In this document: positions 10,099 through 21,038 of the stretch, piece after piece
Layout: the number at the start of each line of letters is the position of its first letter
Position numbering within the stretch: the stretch's first letter is position 1
From: Bettongia penicillata ogilbyi
Lineage: Eukaryota > Chordata > Mammalia > Diprotodontia > Potoroidae
Assembly: GCA_023548195.1 (NCBI GenBank)
Contig: JAJHZJ010000252.1
Span: 4,104,841-4,168,840, forward strand
Reading direction: 5' to 3'
DNA: 64,000 nt
Position numbers and translations under genes: made by a program
The notes under the pieces: model-generated
The model's database searches: none
Told to the model about the DNA's origin: nothing
What the model saw: the letters and a program-made list of their open reading frames with translations, nothing else

Positions 10099-11312
10099 AT
10101 CCTCCTCATTAGTCATTTGGCATTCTCCACCCCATGGGACCAGATCATTGGATTTGGGATTCAGTCCTTCCAAAGGGAAAAGTTAAAGCCTTTGTTCTCC
10201 TCTTAAGATGCTGTCACGTTACTAGTTTGTTTTGTTTTGTTTGAGTTTTGCTCTTTCTGTATTTCTAGTTTTTTCTTTTCCTCTAGTGCTGCTAAGTCAG
10301 ATTTCTTGACCCTCTGAGGTCAGGGTTGTCCAGGTACATTCCCAAAGCCCTTTAAGCGGTAGAAGTCCCTCTAGAATACCGTTAGGGCCTTACCACTTAG
10401 GGGACAAGAAGGGGCGAACCCCATCTCAGAAAATTCATGCCAATTTCTTTTCTTGAAAGGTACTATTGTTTGCTTGTTTCACCAGTGAATCTTTTCTAGT
10501 CATTTGGATATTTAAAAACAGGACATGAGAAACTGAATGTCTTCCTTTAGATTTCAGTTTTCAGACCAGGATCATGACCATCAGAAGCACAAAACAAGCA
10601 GTCCTGAGGTACTCAGTTGAATCAGCAATATCCTCAATGACCATCTATTCTATCCTCTGAATCCTCTCCTCCTAGCCTTTGGTAACTGTTGGATATGAGA
10701 CTATGAAAGTCTCATTTCATTCCACTTCTAAACCTGAGGTCCCAGACCACCCTTGTCAAACATGGGTCAGACTAATCAGCCGTGACCCACAACAGTGTCC
10801 CATGTTCACGGGTTGAAAGGTATATTATAATTATCCTTGCTCTGCCTTCCGTTTAGAATGTATTTTGATGAAGCACACCAGTGGAGACTCAGGAGCTAGC
10901 CTGAACAGCAGTAGCAGAACATGAATTCATAAGGGTTATCCTAGACCTATTCAGATCAGCTGCTGCCCTTTGGCAGAGTCCCCCAACCTACCTGCATGAG
11001 TGCATTTTGGGTGAGGGAGAGAAAGAGAAGAGAAAGATCCTAAGAGAGCAGCAGAATCACATCCAGTATCCTGGAATGTCTTTCTTCTTTGCTGCTGCCT
11101 TTTGGAATCTTTGTCTTCCTGTCTTTCCGCAAGTGTCCTTGGGTAGTGTAAAACCTCTTATTAACTCTGCCATCGTCAATTAAACTACAGCTACTCCTCA
11201 GGGTGCTAGGGGTACCCCTGAGGGGGTTGGGCTATCAGCTTGAACCTACACAAGCTCTGTGTTAGATGCCAGTTAGCAACCAGAAACCTGGATCCACATG
11301 ACTACTTAAGTA
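10099..11312. other. Unassigned non-coding stretch
   Basis: About 1.2 kb with no confident repeat or gene. A (TTTTG)-like run lies near 10228-10245. The sequence may contain old, unrecognised repeats. Confidence 0.3.
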
Positions 11313-11583
11313 CAGTTATTCTTCCACATCTCCATTTTTCCCATCAAGGGTCAGCATAAGAAATTAAATGGGAATTTGGGGGCAATTTTGTGGATAGCAC
11401 ACAAAAGCAAGCAGAAATGTACGAGATATATGTATAGTATTGTATTATATCAATATATTTTATCTTTTAATACTATAATAATTCAGATTTCTCTGGTACA
11501 AAAGGAGGGCCAAAATCTTTTATGTGGATTTCTCAGATCACAGGGGGATGTCTCTTACTCCCATAATGTGGAAGGGATAACTG
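11313..11583. mobile_element. MITE with CAGTTAT termini, copy 1
   Basis: A 271-bp non-autonomous DNA element. The termini CAGTTATTCTTCCACATC and TGTGGAAGGGATAACTG are inverted repeats, and both ends are flanked by TA (11311-11312, 11584-11585), as expected for a Tc1/mariner/pogo-type target duplication. The interior is AT-rich and matches, in reverse complement, the element at 12278-12641. No transposase frame is present. Confidence 0.85.
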
Positions 11584-12277
11584 TACTTCAGCTTTAACAA
11601 AGGGATAACTTAGAAGACATAAGAACAAAAATACATATATTTCTCTCCAACACCTTAGAGGCACGCTTCTCCCAATCCCACCTGAGCCTCTGAGGAGAGC
11701 AGGTTTTTATATTGTATTGTCCCACCAAGTTAACACATGGATGCAGAATTGCCACCAAATGAGTCTCCATCTCAGCTATAGTGGACTAGGTCTTGCCGGT
11801 CACTCCTTGATCCTCAGAGCGTTGATGCTGAGCTGGCCACAAATCTTGTATAATGGGATGGTAAGATATCATTCTCCCTTCACGGAAAAGGGGAAGGAAC
11901 AATTGTGAAGGCAAGAAAAGAAACTGGCCTTGGATTTACAGGGCCACATGGCACACTCAGTGGGGAGGGCCCAAAGCTTCTGAAATTGCAGCACTGTCAC
12001 TCTCATCAGGGAGGGAGCCAAACTTAGAGAAAAGAAGCCAAAAGACACCTCCCATTCCGGTTACGCAGATAGTCAGAAAGGCTTCCCCTAACCATGTGGT
12101 GAGCAGACCGAAACCATTTACAGAATGCCTACACACGCACTGATATCTTTCCGGGAAACATACTGCGCGTCATCAGGACTCTCCCAGAAGCAGGTTTGCC
12201 ATCTCTCCAAGTAGGGGAGATACCAGCAGAGACTCTCTGAAAGTGCTCCAAAGTCTTGCTATATGTATTTGGGACTA
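11584..12277. other. Unassigned stretch between the MITE copies
   Basis: No gene or repeat family recognised. It contains more CpG than its neighbours near 12055-12175 (for example ATTCCGGTTACGCAG, TGCGCGTCATCAGG). Confidence 0.3.
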
Positions 12278-12641
12278 CAGTTATCCCTTCCACAGCTTAG
12301 GGGTTAGGGACACCCTCCCTCTACGACCTGGAAAATCCATGTAAAATTTTTTGGCCCTCCATACCAGAGAAGAAGCCTGAATTATTATGTATTAAAAGAT
12401 AAAATATGTTGATATTATACAAAATTTATGCATTTCAGAGTTTCTAAATTTTTTCTATGTTGTCTGCTAGCTTTACTTAGTCTGTAGCTTCCACAAAACT
12501 CTCCCAATATTCCTATTTAATTTGATATATTTAATTATTTTAATAATAATTTAATGATATTTAATTATAATTTAATAATTCCTATTTAATAATGATATAT
12601 TGAAAATGTGGTAGGGAAAGTTGATGTGGAAGGGACAACTG
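12278..12641. mobile_element. MITE with CAGTTAT termini, copy 2 (inverted)
   Basis: A 364-bp copy of the same family as 11313-11583 in opposite orientation. It starts CAGTTATCCCTTCCACAG after TA and ends GTGGAAGGGACAACTG before CA (a decayed TA). TTTTGGCCCTCCATACCAGA and ATTATTATGTATTAAAAGAT match the reverse complement of copy 1. An AT-rich block of ATTTAAT-type repeats (12520-12600) makes it longer. Confidence 0.8.
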
Positions 12642-12967
12642 CATAATGTATGTGAGAGGGAGGGGACTACTTGTTTCTGTGTTTCTGTCCCCGGCACCTA
12701 GAACAGCTCCTGGAACACAGTGGGAACTTTATATGTTGGGTTTCTTTTTAAAGGAATAGAATTCACCAGAGAGGGACCTTGCACTTCAGTCTTACTGTTA
12801 AAATCCTGAATAACGTGTCCTTTTCCAGTTCTCTAGACACACAGAATTATTCATCTACATGCATAGTGGTAGGGAGACTTGAGAAGAGATATTAATAAGA
12901 GAAATAAAATACTTATTTGGGGTCTCATATGTATTTCAATAGAGAGCAAATGGTTTCAGTCAGCCAG

Positions 12968-14022
12968 TCAGTCAAAAAAACATTTATTAGGTGACTATTA
13001 TGTGCCAGACACTGTGTTAAGCAGTGGAAATACAAAGAAAGGCAAAAAACAGTCTCTACCCTCAAGGAGTTTATGGTCTGATTCGGAGACAGCGTGTGAA
13101 CAAATATATGCAAACAAGTTATATTCAGCATAAAAAGGAAACAACTCAAAGAAGGAAGCAATTGGAATTAAGGGGGATCAGGAAAGGCTGACTGTAGAAG
13201 GTGGGTTTTGAAGTTTATTTTTATTTTATATGTGTGTGTGTGTGTGAAATCTCCCCCCAATAACATGTTAAAACAATTTTTTAACATTCATTTTTTAAAG
13301 TTTTCAGTTCCGCAGTCTATTCCCTCTCCCTTCTTTGAGACAGTAAGCAGATATAGGTTATACCTATGCAATTATGTAAAACATTTCCATATTAGTCATT
13401 TTGTACAAGAAGACTTGAATCAAAGAAAAAAATGAAAGAGAAAAATAGCAGTTCAGTCTGTATTTAGACAATATCAGTTCTTTCTCTAGAGGCAGATTGC
13501 ATTGCTGAGAATAGCTAAGGCATTCACAATTCTTCATCAAACAATATTGCTGTTACTATGTACAACTTTCTCCTGATTCTGTTCACTTCTCATGCATCAG
13601 TTCATGTAAGTCTTTCCAGGTTTTTCTGAAACCATCCTACTTGTCATTTCTTATAGCACAATAGTATTCCATCACAACCATACACCACAACTTATTCATC
13701 CATTCCCCAATTGATAGGTATGCCTTTGATTTCAAATTCTTAGCCACTACAAAAAGAGCTGATATAAATATTTTTGTACAAATAGGTCCTTTCTCCCCTT
13801 CCTTTTTTTTTTTTTTTTTTTTTGGCTATCTTTGGGATAGAGATCTAGCAGTGGTAAAAGGTGGGATTTTGCCTGGCCCTTGAAGGAAGCCAGGGAAGGC
13901 AGGAGGTGGAGATGAGGAGGGAGAGCTAGGGGGCAGTCAGTGAAAATGATGGGAGTAAGAGATAGAATTTCCTATTTGAGTCAGCAACAAGGAGGTCAGT
14001 GTCATTGGATCACAGGTGTCAT
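12968..14022 (-). repeat. L2 LINE 3' part, split by an L1
   Basis: Left part 12968-13216: CATTTATTAGGTGACTATTA, TGTGCCAGACACTGTG, CCTCAAGGAGTTTATGG, GTAGAAGGTGGGTTTTG. Right part 13840-14022 resumes with GTAAAAGGTGGGATTTTG, CCTTGAAGGAAGCCAGGGAA, GGAGATGAGGAGGGAG and CAAGGAGGTCAGTGTCATTG. Both are antisense L2 3' sequence in the correct order. Confidence 0.8.
13217..13839 (-). repeat. L1 LINE 3' end nested in L2
   Basis: On the minus strand it holds the L1 ORF2 C-terminal/3'UTR signature: sequence complementary to TCCATCACAACCATACACCA, CAGTTCATGTAAGTCTTTCC and AAAACATTTCCATATTAGTC, and an A-rich 3' end at its left edge. The flanking L2 pieces overlap by a ~17-bp imperfect duplication (GTAGAAGGTGGGTTTTG / GTAAAAGGTGGGATTTTG), a typical L1 target-site duplication. 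5'-truncated at the right edge. Confidence 0.8.
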
Positions 14023-14149
14023 CAAAAATATACCCAGAACAAAATGCTGAACAGAGGAGAAATTCACTCAAGAAACATGCCTAGTAATAAAGAAAGCCCA
14101 AAGGACTACACCAGAGGGGTAGGACCATGGAATCTGAGAGGGAAAGCAT

Positions 14150-14325
14150 TGAGAGGGTAGATATCTAGTCCAGCCTCCTCATTTTACAGCTGAAGAATCT
14201 GAGGCCTCCATAAATGAAGTAACCTGCCCAAGTCACATAGATTTCAGTAACACAGCAGTGATTTCAATACCAAGTGCTCTGACTCCAGAGTCAGTTTGTT
14301 TTCCATTGTACCAAGCCAAAAAATC
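14150..14325 (-). repeat. MIR-family SINE
   Basis: TCTAGTCCAGCCTCCTCATT, TTACAGCTGAAGAATCTGAG, CTGCCCAAGTCACATAG and GTGCTCTGACTCCAGAG are antisense MIR in order. Confidence 0.75.
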
Positions 14326-14687
14326 CACATTGATTTGGCAGTGTAGAAGGAGCATATGGTAGAACTCCATTTCCCCCTGCCTATCTTCTTACTTTCTCAT
14401 GTTAAAACCAGAATTTCCTCAGCTATAGATCAGTCCAGACCAGGAGTGATGGACCTACCAGGGTGGTGCAGGCAATCGGGGACCATTTCAACAAATGGGA
14501 TTGGAGGGAATTAGAACAGGCAAGGCAGAGACAGGGTCAGGAGATTTGGCAACAGAAAGGAGACAGCAGCATCACCCAGGAGATCTGACAGCAATTGCAG
14601 GAACCTAGCTATGGGGGGAGTTCGGGAAGAGAAGAGGCAAGGTTGGTTTCTAGCTCTAGAGGTAAGAAACCAGCACAGGGATCTGAT

Positions 14688-14960
14688 CAAGCAATAAACA
14701 CCTACTGTGTGCCAGGCACTAAGCACTGTGGGACACAAAAGAGGTGAAAGACAATTCCTGCCTTCAAAGAGTTTTTAATCTAATGGGGGGGATATAATAT
14801 AAAAACAAACACATACAAACAGGCTACATACAGGATAAACTGAAAATAATCAACAGAGAGAAAGCACTGGAATTCCGATGTGAAAGGGACAGGTACCCAA
14901 TGCCTAGGGATTTAGTTACAAGGAGCAAAGTTGGAATCCATTGACTAGATGGTCGAAAGG
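14688..14960 (-). repeat. L2 LINE 3'-end fragment
   Basis: ACCTACTGTGTGCCAGGCAC, CCTTCAAAGAGTTTTTAATC, TAATGGGGGGGATA and AATAATCAACAGAGAGAAAG follow the antisense L2 3' end. Confidence 0.75.
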
Positions 14961-14994
14961 AAAGCAACAAGCCGGGCTGAATTAATCAATGAAC

Positions 14995-15115
14995 AGCTAT
15001 TTATTGAACACCTACTATGTGCCAGGTAACATGTTAGGAGTCAGGGATGCAAAGATAAAAATGATCCCTGTTCTTCAGTTTATATTTAGGGGGACGCAGC
15101 ATGTAGGCACACACA
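14995..15115 (-). repeat. L2 LINE 3'-end fragment
   Basis: A second, adjacent antisense L2 end: CAGCTATTTATTGAACACCT, ACTATGTGCCAGGTAACATG and ATGATCCCTGTTCTTCAG. Confidence 0.65.
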
Positions 15116-15224
15116 TAACACACAAGGTAAGCATGTAAGTAAATACGCATATACCAAGCAAGCATATACACATGCATTTAGCCACCTGAATTATAGATGC
15201 AAAGGGAGGAGGGGGAACAAGGAT

Positions 15225-15475
15225 TTCTTAAACATGACTACGCATCAGTCAATGTGCTAACCACTTGACAAATGCCGTCTAATTTGACCCTTACAACAAT
15301 CCTGTGAAATAGATGCTATTTATTTTCATTCCCATTTTACAGATGGGAAAACTAAGGCAGATAGTGATTAATTGACTTACCCAGGGTCACACAGCTAGTG
15401 TCTATTTTTTGAGCTCAAGTCTTCTTCACTATAGAGCTAGTACCCTATCTACTGCACAGCCTAGCTATTCCTAAG
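15225..15475 (-). repeat. MIR SINE, near full length
   Basis: CCTTACAACAATCCTGTGAA, CATTTTACAGATGGGAAAAC, TACCCAGGGTCACACAGCTA and a tRNA-like head ending CACAGCCTAGCTATTCC. Antisense MIR including its L2-type tail at left. Confidence 0.8.
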
Positions 15476-15799
15476 GGTCTTTAGTCACTTACTTAAGAGG
15501 TAAGATTAGTTCTAGGAACTGAGATGGGGCTAAATTTACAGGTGAAGGTTCTATGGCCACACCTGTGGTCCACAGTGATTATGAAGGGACAGGCAAGAAC
15601 TCTAAACACCTTGTAGACTTGGTTTCAGAAAAGCGTCTTATCTCCTGTACTTCTCAGCCGCACATTCTGTGGCTAGGCTTGAATATAACAGAATCGAATT
15701 TACCGCAAGAACAGAGTTTTACAAACCACATATGGAAGCAATCATGTGCACAGCTTAGGAAATATCTAAGATTTCCTCCTATTTCAGATGACTCATCGG

Positions 15800-15960
15800 A
15801 TTGTTGCTTTAGAGCAAAGATGAACCTCAGAGGCCAACAAATACAACCTCTCATTTTACAAAAGAGGAAACTGAGGCTGAGAGGTTAAATGACTTTCTTA
15901 GGATCACAGAGCTACTAAATGACTGAAGAAAGTATTCAAACTCACCAGCTCTCTCTAGCC
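15800..15960 (-). repeat. MIR-family SINE (marsupial variant)
   Basis: AACCTCAGAGGCCAACAAAT, CATTTTACAAAAGAGGAAAC, TGAGGCTGAGAGGTTAAATG and GGATCACAGAGCTAC are antisense MIR with its extension at left. Confidence 0.75.
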
Positions 15961-16424
15961 TCTTGGACGCAGGTAAATTTAAAACACGCTTTTTCATTGG
16001 TTAATTAAAACCTTCCCAACCTTCCTTTTAAAGTTTTCTGTGGGCACCTTGGGTCTCCTGTATGCACATATTACATTTTACCTAGACATCCTTCAGGGCA
16101 GCAGCCTTCCATCTTTACCATGCTGACATCTGCTGCTGGCCAGCTGCCGCCACTAGGCAGGTAAACCCAACAAACCATATACCATCTTTCAGAACCCTGG
16201 TCCTGCATTCAGTCCAGCTCCCTAGCTCTGAAGGTCATCCTCCAGAGCAACATCTCCCATGGAGAAAGAGACAACCACCTCCACCAGTTGCCAACCAGTT
16301 TTGACCTACTGGGCAGACAGAGAGTTCATGAAGCATCAAATCACCTTGAGGGAACTACAGAAGGCAATAGGCATCAGACTAGTTGAACCAGTACCATCTA
16401 GACCACTACCTTTAACTGCCCTTG
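15961..16424. other. Unassigned non-coding stretch
   Basis: No gene recognised. The segment from about 16280 to 16424 may be an unrecognised 5' part of the adjacent SINE. Confidence 0.3.
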
Positions 16425-16652
16425 AGTTGAGACCTTAGCTTAAAAAGCCCAAGGTCTCCCACTGCATTCTAGGATATCCCCAGTTGTTTTTTATCTGTAT
16501 CTAGCTGCTTGATCCAGATGGCTCTGGAGGAGAAAGTGAGGTTGGTGACTTTGCACAGCCCTTTCTCACTTAAATCTAACTCATTTGCAAGTCATGGCAT
16601 CATCTTCCTGATGTCATGGTCTTCTTTGAGAGCGAAGGACAAACCACAATTG
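16425..16652 (+). repeat. RTE-tailed SINE
   Basis: The head TGAGTTGAGACCTTAGC and AAGGTCTCCCACTGCATTC matches the reverse complement of the copy at 48698-49018. Body GATGGCTCTGGAGGAGAAAG and tail CTTCCTGATGTCATGGTCTT, GAGAGCGAAGGACAAACC follow. Confidence 0.8.
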
Positions 16653-16747
16653 CCTGTGAAGACCTGGAAAGGAAAGCTGTCTCTACCGAAGTCCTTGGCA
16701 TTGTCAAAGGGTTCACTATCTGAAATGTATATTCTATTCATGGAAAT

Positions 16748-16845
16748 GTTTTTTAATTATTTAAAATAAAATAATGAATAGTTTAATTATTTAAAATAAA
16801 ATAATTAGTTTAATTTTTAAAATAAAATAATAATAAAAATTATTT
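16748..16845. repeat. AT-rich minisatellite, about three units
   Basis: Units built on TAATTATTTAAAATAAAATA recur about every 27-31 bp, followed by runs of A and T. The block is almost pure A+T. Confidence 0.8.
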
Positions 16846-16929
16846 TTTTAAAAAAGACATAGCACCAATGAGTTTGCTCTTTTACCTTAAGGACCATGAG
16901 GTTTTCACACCTGACTGATAGCTGAAACT

Positions 16930-17098
16930 TCTCTATGTTCTCTCCTTCCCCATTAGAATGTAAGTTCCTTGAGGATGGGCACTTGTCTCTGTTTTTATTT
17001 CTGATTCTTATCACAATGCTTTCTATGCACAGAGCAAACTCTTAATAAATGTTCATTCATTCATTCATTCATTCATTCATTCATTCATTCATTCATTC
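16930..17098 (+). repeat. L2 LINE 3' end with (ATTC)n tail
   Basis: CCCCATTAGAATGTAAGTTC, CTTGAGGATGGGCACTTGTC and CTCTTAATAAATGTTCATTC are the sense L2 3' terminus. It runs into about 12 copies of ATTC. Confidence 0.8.
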
Positions 17099-18519
17099 GT
17101 CTTCTCTTCCCTATTTGTGTCTATGCTCCCTTGTAAGACTATCATGATGGCAGAGAATGAGGTACATTTCATTTGTTCTTCATCCCCTGCTCCTAAATCA
17201 GTGTCTTGCATACAATAATTGCTTATTAACTCTTTATTGAATTATACAGTCTAGAGCCAGGGGATTTATTGGAGGAAGGGGGTTGAAAATGGAATTATTG
17301 TTCTTTAATTTTTTTTTTCTTTGCTTAGAAGAAGCAAATTTTCTGGCACACAGACTGTCTGATAGCAGTCTATTCCCCAAAGTTCAGTTAAAATGAATCT
17401 TTTCATCCATCCTCCTTCCTCCACCATCCTTTTTGCTTTCAGCCCCGCAGCTGAAGAGCTTTGGAATTTTCCAAGTGTGACAGGCAACACCGAGATGGGA
17501 TCCAAGGAACCTGCCTCCAAATTTGGCTCCATGCCCACCACACTGGCACCAGAACTCCACCCCGTCTCTCCCTGCACTCCTACCCTCTTCCCACCCTTTC
17601 CCTGCCCAGGAGATAGGCAGGCGCACACAGCAAACAGCCTGCGCTGCTGGAAAGCAGGAATATTTTTTCCTTCACTAGGAATGGAGCTATGTCACTAGGC
17701 TGGAGAGACACCCAACAAATAAACACTCGCACATGGAGACGCAGGGTTTTGCCAAATTATGCAAAACCTTCTTCTCAATTTTTATCTCGCTAATCAGCTC
17801 TCAGGCTGATTAGTCACAGACTGGGGCTCACCTGGGGAATTCTGTCTCTGGCTTTCACTCCTGGCAGAGCAGCTCTGCTTTCCCTGTGGCAGCTGCCCAG
17901 TGAGGGGAGGAGGGGAAAAGGCTGAGTATCCAAGGGAGAAGGTTAAGCCCGGTAGCATTGGCCCCGGGCCTCTCTGGGATCTCCCAGGGAATTCTCTTTG
18001 GGCTTCAGCACTAAAATTGTGGGAACTTTCCCTCCCTCCCCAGCTTAGGGGAATCAGAGCAGAAAATCACAGCATCTAAAACCTTCTATGGTCTTTGGAA
18101 AGGAACCATAGTCAAAGGCCATTTACTCAAAGCTGAGCTTGGCCAATGACACCCCTGACCAGGGAGCCCCCACCACCTGGGTAGGCAGCACGATCCAATA
18201 CTAGACAGTTCTGATTTGGGGGAAGATTTCCTTTATATCAGCTCTAGTCTGATTCTCTACAATTTCCACCCATTGTTCCCAGTTGGGGAGCTTGTGATAG
18301 GCCTTAGAAAGAAGCTCTCATTCTCATGCATCACCCTCTACAAGTTTTCTCCCAGTTAACCTAAACATCCCCATCTCTATCAACTAATCTTCTGGTGGCA
18401 ATCCCTTGCCCTTGGACCCCTGATCCAAGACAGGTTTAGATCCTTCCTAAAATGGGAGGAGAGGAGCAAGATGTGTCAGGAAGGTCATGTTCTCCAACTC
18501 AGCTGGCATAAGGCAAAGG
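17099..18519. other. Unique, GC-richer stretch; candidate regulatory DNA
   Basis: No repeat recognised over about 1.3 kb. It contains a 9-bp inverted repeat with homeodomain-like cores, CTAATCAGC at 17790-17798 and GCTGATTAG at 17805-17813, and a GC-rich patch near 17850-18010. Overlapping open frames on both strands (17305-17698) lack domains, so I do not call a gene. Confidence 0.35.
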
Positions 18520-18598
18520 ACTAGGACTCAAGATTTGAGTTTTGAGTCACTTACTTAGCCCATCTAGAATATGGTTTCCTCAGTGGTAAAATTGGTAT
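18520..18598 (+). repeat. MIR SINE fragment
   Basis: TTGAGTCACTTACTTAGCCC followed by TGGTTTCCTCAGTGGTAAAA matches the sense CORE end of MIR. Confidence 0.5.
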
Positions 18599-18599
18599 T

Positions 18600-18675
18600 C
18601 TTCAGTCATTTTTTTTTCCAGTCCCGCCTGACCCCCTGTGAGTTCCCTTTTGGGGGTTTTCTTGGCAAAGATACT
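18600..18675 (-). repeat. MAR1 tail fragment
   Basis: TTCAGTCATTTTTTTTTCCA, CCCTTTTGGGGGTTTTCTTG and GCAAAGATACT are antisense MAR1 tail, cut by the following microsatellite. Confidence 0.65.
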
Positions 18676-18752
18676 GTGTGTGTATGTGTGTGCACGCACG
18701 CGCTCATGTATACATACATATACATGTATGTATGTGTGTGTATGTGTGTATA
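18676..18752. repeat. (TG)n/(TATG)n microsatellite
   Basis: Alternating TG, CGCACG and ATACATAC units, all purine-pyrimidine alternating. Confidence 0.9.
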
Positions 18753-18934
18753 TGGAACTGCTGGACAAGGGAGTAAAAGAAATTGGAAATATTAGGCTCA
18801 CACAATAGAAGACTAAATGTCCAATTGATAAAACTTGTCTGATTTCCAAATTAAATGGAAATTTGCCAGAAATGTCAGTGAGACCCTTTATCCCAACTGT
18901 GTTTTTAAACCAGAGACCTTTCCATTTTTATGCC

Positions 18935-19016
18935 AAGCTTTCATTTTTATTACTACCTCACTGGGTTGCTGTGAGGCAAGCTTTTTATAAACCTTAACAC
19001 ACTATATTAATATTAG
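18935..19016 (+). repeat. MIR SINE 3' fragment
   Basis: TACTACCTCACTGGGTTGCT and GTGAGGCAAGCTTTTTATAA match the sense 3' half of MIR. Confidence 0.55.
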
Positions 19017-19022
19017 GGAATA

Positions 19023-19102
19023 GTGGTGGTGGTGGCAGTAGGAGTAGGAGTAGGAATAGTGGTGGTAGTAGTAGTAGTGGTAGTGGTGGTAGTAGCAATA
19101 AG
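19023..19102. repeat. (GGT/AGT)n trinucleotide repeat
   Basis: Imperfect run of GGT, AGT and GGAGTA units. Confidence 0.9.
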
Positions 19103-19189
19103 TAGAAGAGGAAGAATCCTGAAGAAGGGGAAGACAGTGCAAGGGTAGCATTCTGCAGTTGTGGGAGGGGGTTTCAAGAGTACTATTTT

Positions 19190-19797
19190 AAAGGACCCAC
19201 ATGTACAAAAATATTTATAGCAATCAGACAAGAATTGTAAATTGAGGTGATGCCCATCAGTTGGTGAATGACTAAACAAGTTGTGGCATATGAATATGAG
19301 GAATACTATTGTGCTATAAGAAATGATAAGTGGGCAGATTTCAGAAAAACCTGGAATGAATTGCATGAACTGATGCTGAGTGAAGTAAGTGGAACCAGGA
19401 CAACGTTGTACACAGTAATAACAACATTGTGCAACGATCAGCTTTGATAGGCTTAGCCCTTCTCAGCAATACGCATCCAACACAATTCCAAAAGACTCAT
19501 GATAGAAAATGCCATCTATATCAAGAGAAAGAATTCTGGAATCTGAATACAGATCGAAGCATATTATTTTCTCTCTTTTTTGTGGGTTTTCCCCTTTTGT
19601 TCTGATTCTTTCATGACATAACTGATGTGGAAATATGATTAATTAATATGATGGTACATGTATAGTCTATATCAAATTGTTTGCAATCTTGAGGAGGGGG
19701 CTAAGGGAGGGAGGGAAAGAGGAAAAAAATTGGAACTCAAAGTTTCATGAAAGTGAAAGTTGAAAACTATGTTTACATGTAATTGAAAAAAAAATTA
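19190..19797 (+). repeat. L1 LINE 3' end
   Basis: ACAAAAATATTTATAGCAAT, TATGAGGAATACTATTGTGC, TATAAGAAATGATAAG, GAACTGATGCTGAGTGAAGT and CATGTAATTGAAAAAAAAA give the ORF2 C-terminal region, 3'UTR and A-rich end in order. The TGG-AATACTAT-AAATGATAAG core is homologous to the end of placental L1 ORF2. Confidence 0.85.
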
Positions 19798-19872
19798 AGT
19801 GCTATTAAGTGAGGGAGGGGATAAAATGCCCTTTTAAAAGTGAATACTGCCATGAAGGAGAGGTAGCACTTT

Positions 19873-20363
19873 CAGCTGTTCTCAGAGAGGTGTCCAGAAA
19901 CTTCCGGGGTCCCCCAAAGATTCTATCAGGTGGTCTTTAAGGTCAAAAGTCTTTTTCATAATAAATACTAACATGTTTTAATTTTTAATATAGTAAATAT
20001 CCCTTGATATCCATGTAGGTGCTAATAAATTTTTAACAATCAACTCTTCAGGAAAAAAATTTATACATACACTTTTAAGTTTAATCTGTATCATAACTTT
20101 TCTCCATCACTTCCTTAAGACTAGACAATGTACAAAAAAATAAATCAAGCTCTGATTTGTAGTGTTCGCCAATTCTAAGGTATAAATGCTCATACTTAAA
20201 ATTTAATATTCTGCCCTCAATTGAGTCTTCACACCCCAGGCTATGAATTGATATTTGTATTATTTACAGTATAACCCACATTTTGAAAGGTCTTGGGGAG
20301 GTCCTCAATAATTTTTAAGAATCTAAAGGAATCCTGAGACCAAAAAGTTCACGAAACAAACTG
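19873..20363 (+). mobile_element. hAT-Charlie-like DNA transposon remnant
   Basis: Starts CAGCTGTTCTCAGAG, a decayed CAGTGGTTCTCA-type terminus. It has GTCAAAAGTCTTTTTCATAA and ends with GGAATCCTGAGACCAAAAAG before a decayed terminus. These are typical of non-autonomous Charlie elements. No clear 8-bp duplication was found. Confidence 0.6.
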
Positions 20364-20480
20364 TTTTTACATGTAATTGGAGAAAATGAGATGCTCAATT
20401 TAATTTTTTACAAAAGAAACAAACTGTTTGTCAACAGCTGTTTTGTCAATTCACACTTTAATTTTGTGTTAACACCTTAG

Positions 20481-21028
20481 TAGGGGCTTATGAGGTACTC
20501 ACCGAGGACTAGCACCTTTGCTGTGAGGGCTTGCCAAGTTCTTTTCTGAGCTTTTCTTCCACTTTTTGGGGTCTATCAAATTCTCACCTGTGGCTCCAAG
20601 AAGCTGTGCATACACAGAAGCCACACCCCAGTAAAACATCTCAACAAACTGGCTAAACCAAGCTGAGGCCTCAAACCTGTTATTGAGTTAGAGGGTGTCT
20701 ATTGCAAGCATGGGAAGATGTCCCCCAGCGGAATGGGTGGTCGAAAGCAATTTGTTCTAAGGTCCGTGAAGGCAGATGAAGCAAGCTCTGTGGAGCTCTT
20801 AGAGCTCAGGTCAGACATGAAAGACTCCAAGGTTATCCACTGCATCCTGGATCATCTCTAGTTGTCCCAACTTTTATCCTGCCAGTGCACCTTGATGACA
20901 GGAAAAGAGAATGAGGTTGATGACTTTGTACAATTCTGCTTCTCTTAAATCCAGTTCACATGGAGTCAGGACATCACTCTTCACCTTGTGATGATGCTGG
21001 TCCTCTTTGACAGCAAATGGTGAAAAAC
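20481..21028 (+). repeat. Full-length long RTE-tailed element, copy B
   Basis: A 548-bp retroposon flanked by a perfect 10-bp duplication, AACACCTTAG, at 20471-20480 and 21029-21038. The body (CTGTGGCTCCAAGAAGCTGT, GAGTTAGAGGGTGTCTATTG, TCCACTGCATCCTGGATCAT) and a decayed RTE-type 3' end (GGTCCTCTTTGACAGCAAAT) match copies A and C. It defines the family ends best. Confidence 0.85.
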
Positions 21029-21038
21029 AACACCTTAG

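Noticed and set aside
15553..15888. A 111-codon plus-strand frame
   Set aside because: Its 3' third is antisense MIR and the rest has no recognisable domain.
17305..17698. Overlapping ~100-codon frames on both strands in GC-richer DNA
   Set aside because: Open on both strands at once, without domains, codon signal or splice sites; GC content alone explains them.
17850..18010. CpG island / promoter
   Set aside because: GC-richer but with few CpG dinucleotides; no clear promoter features.
19013..19366. A 117-codon minus-strand frame ending in a Thr run
   Set aside because: It spans a trinucleotide repeat and an antisense L1 end.
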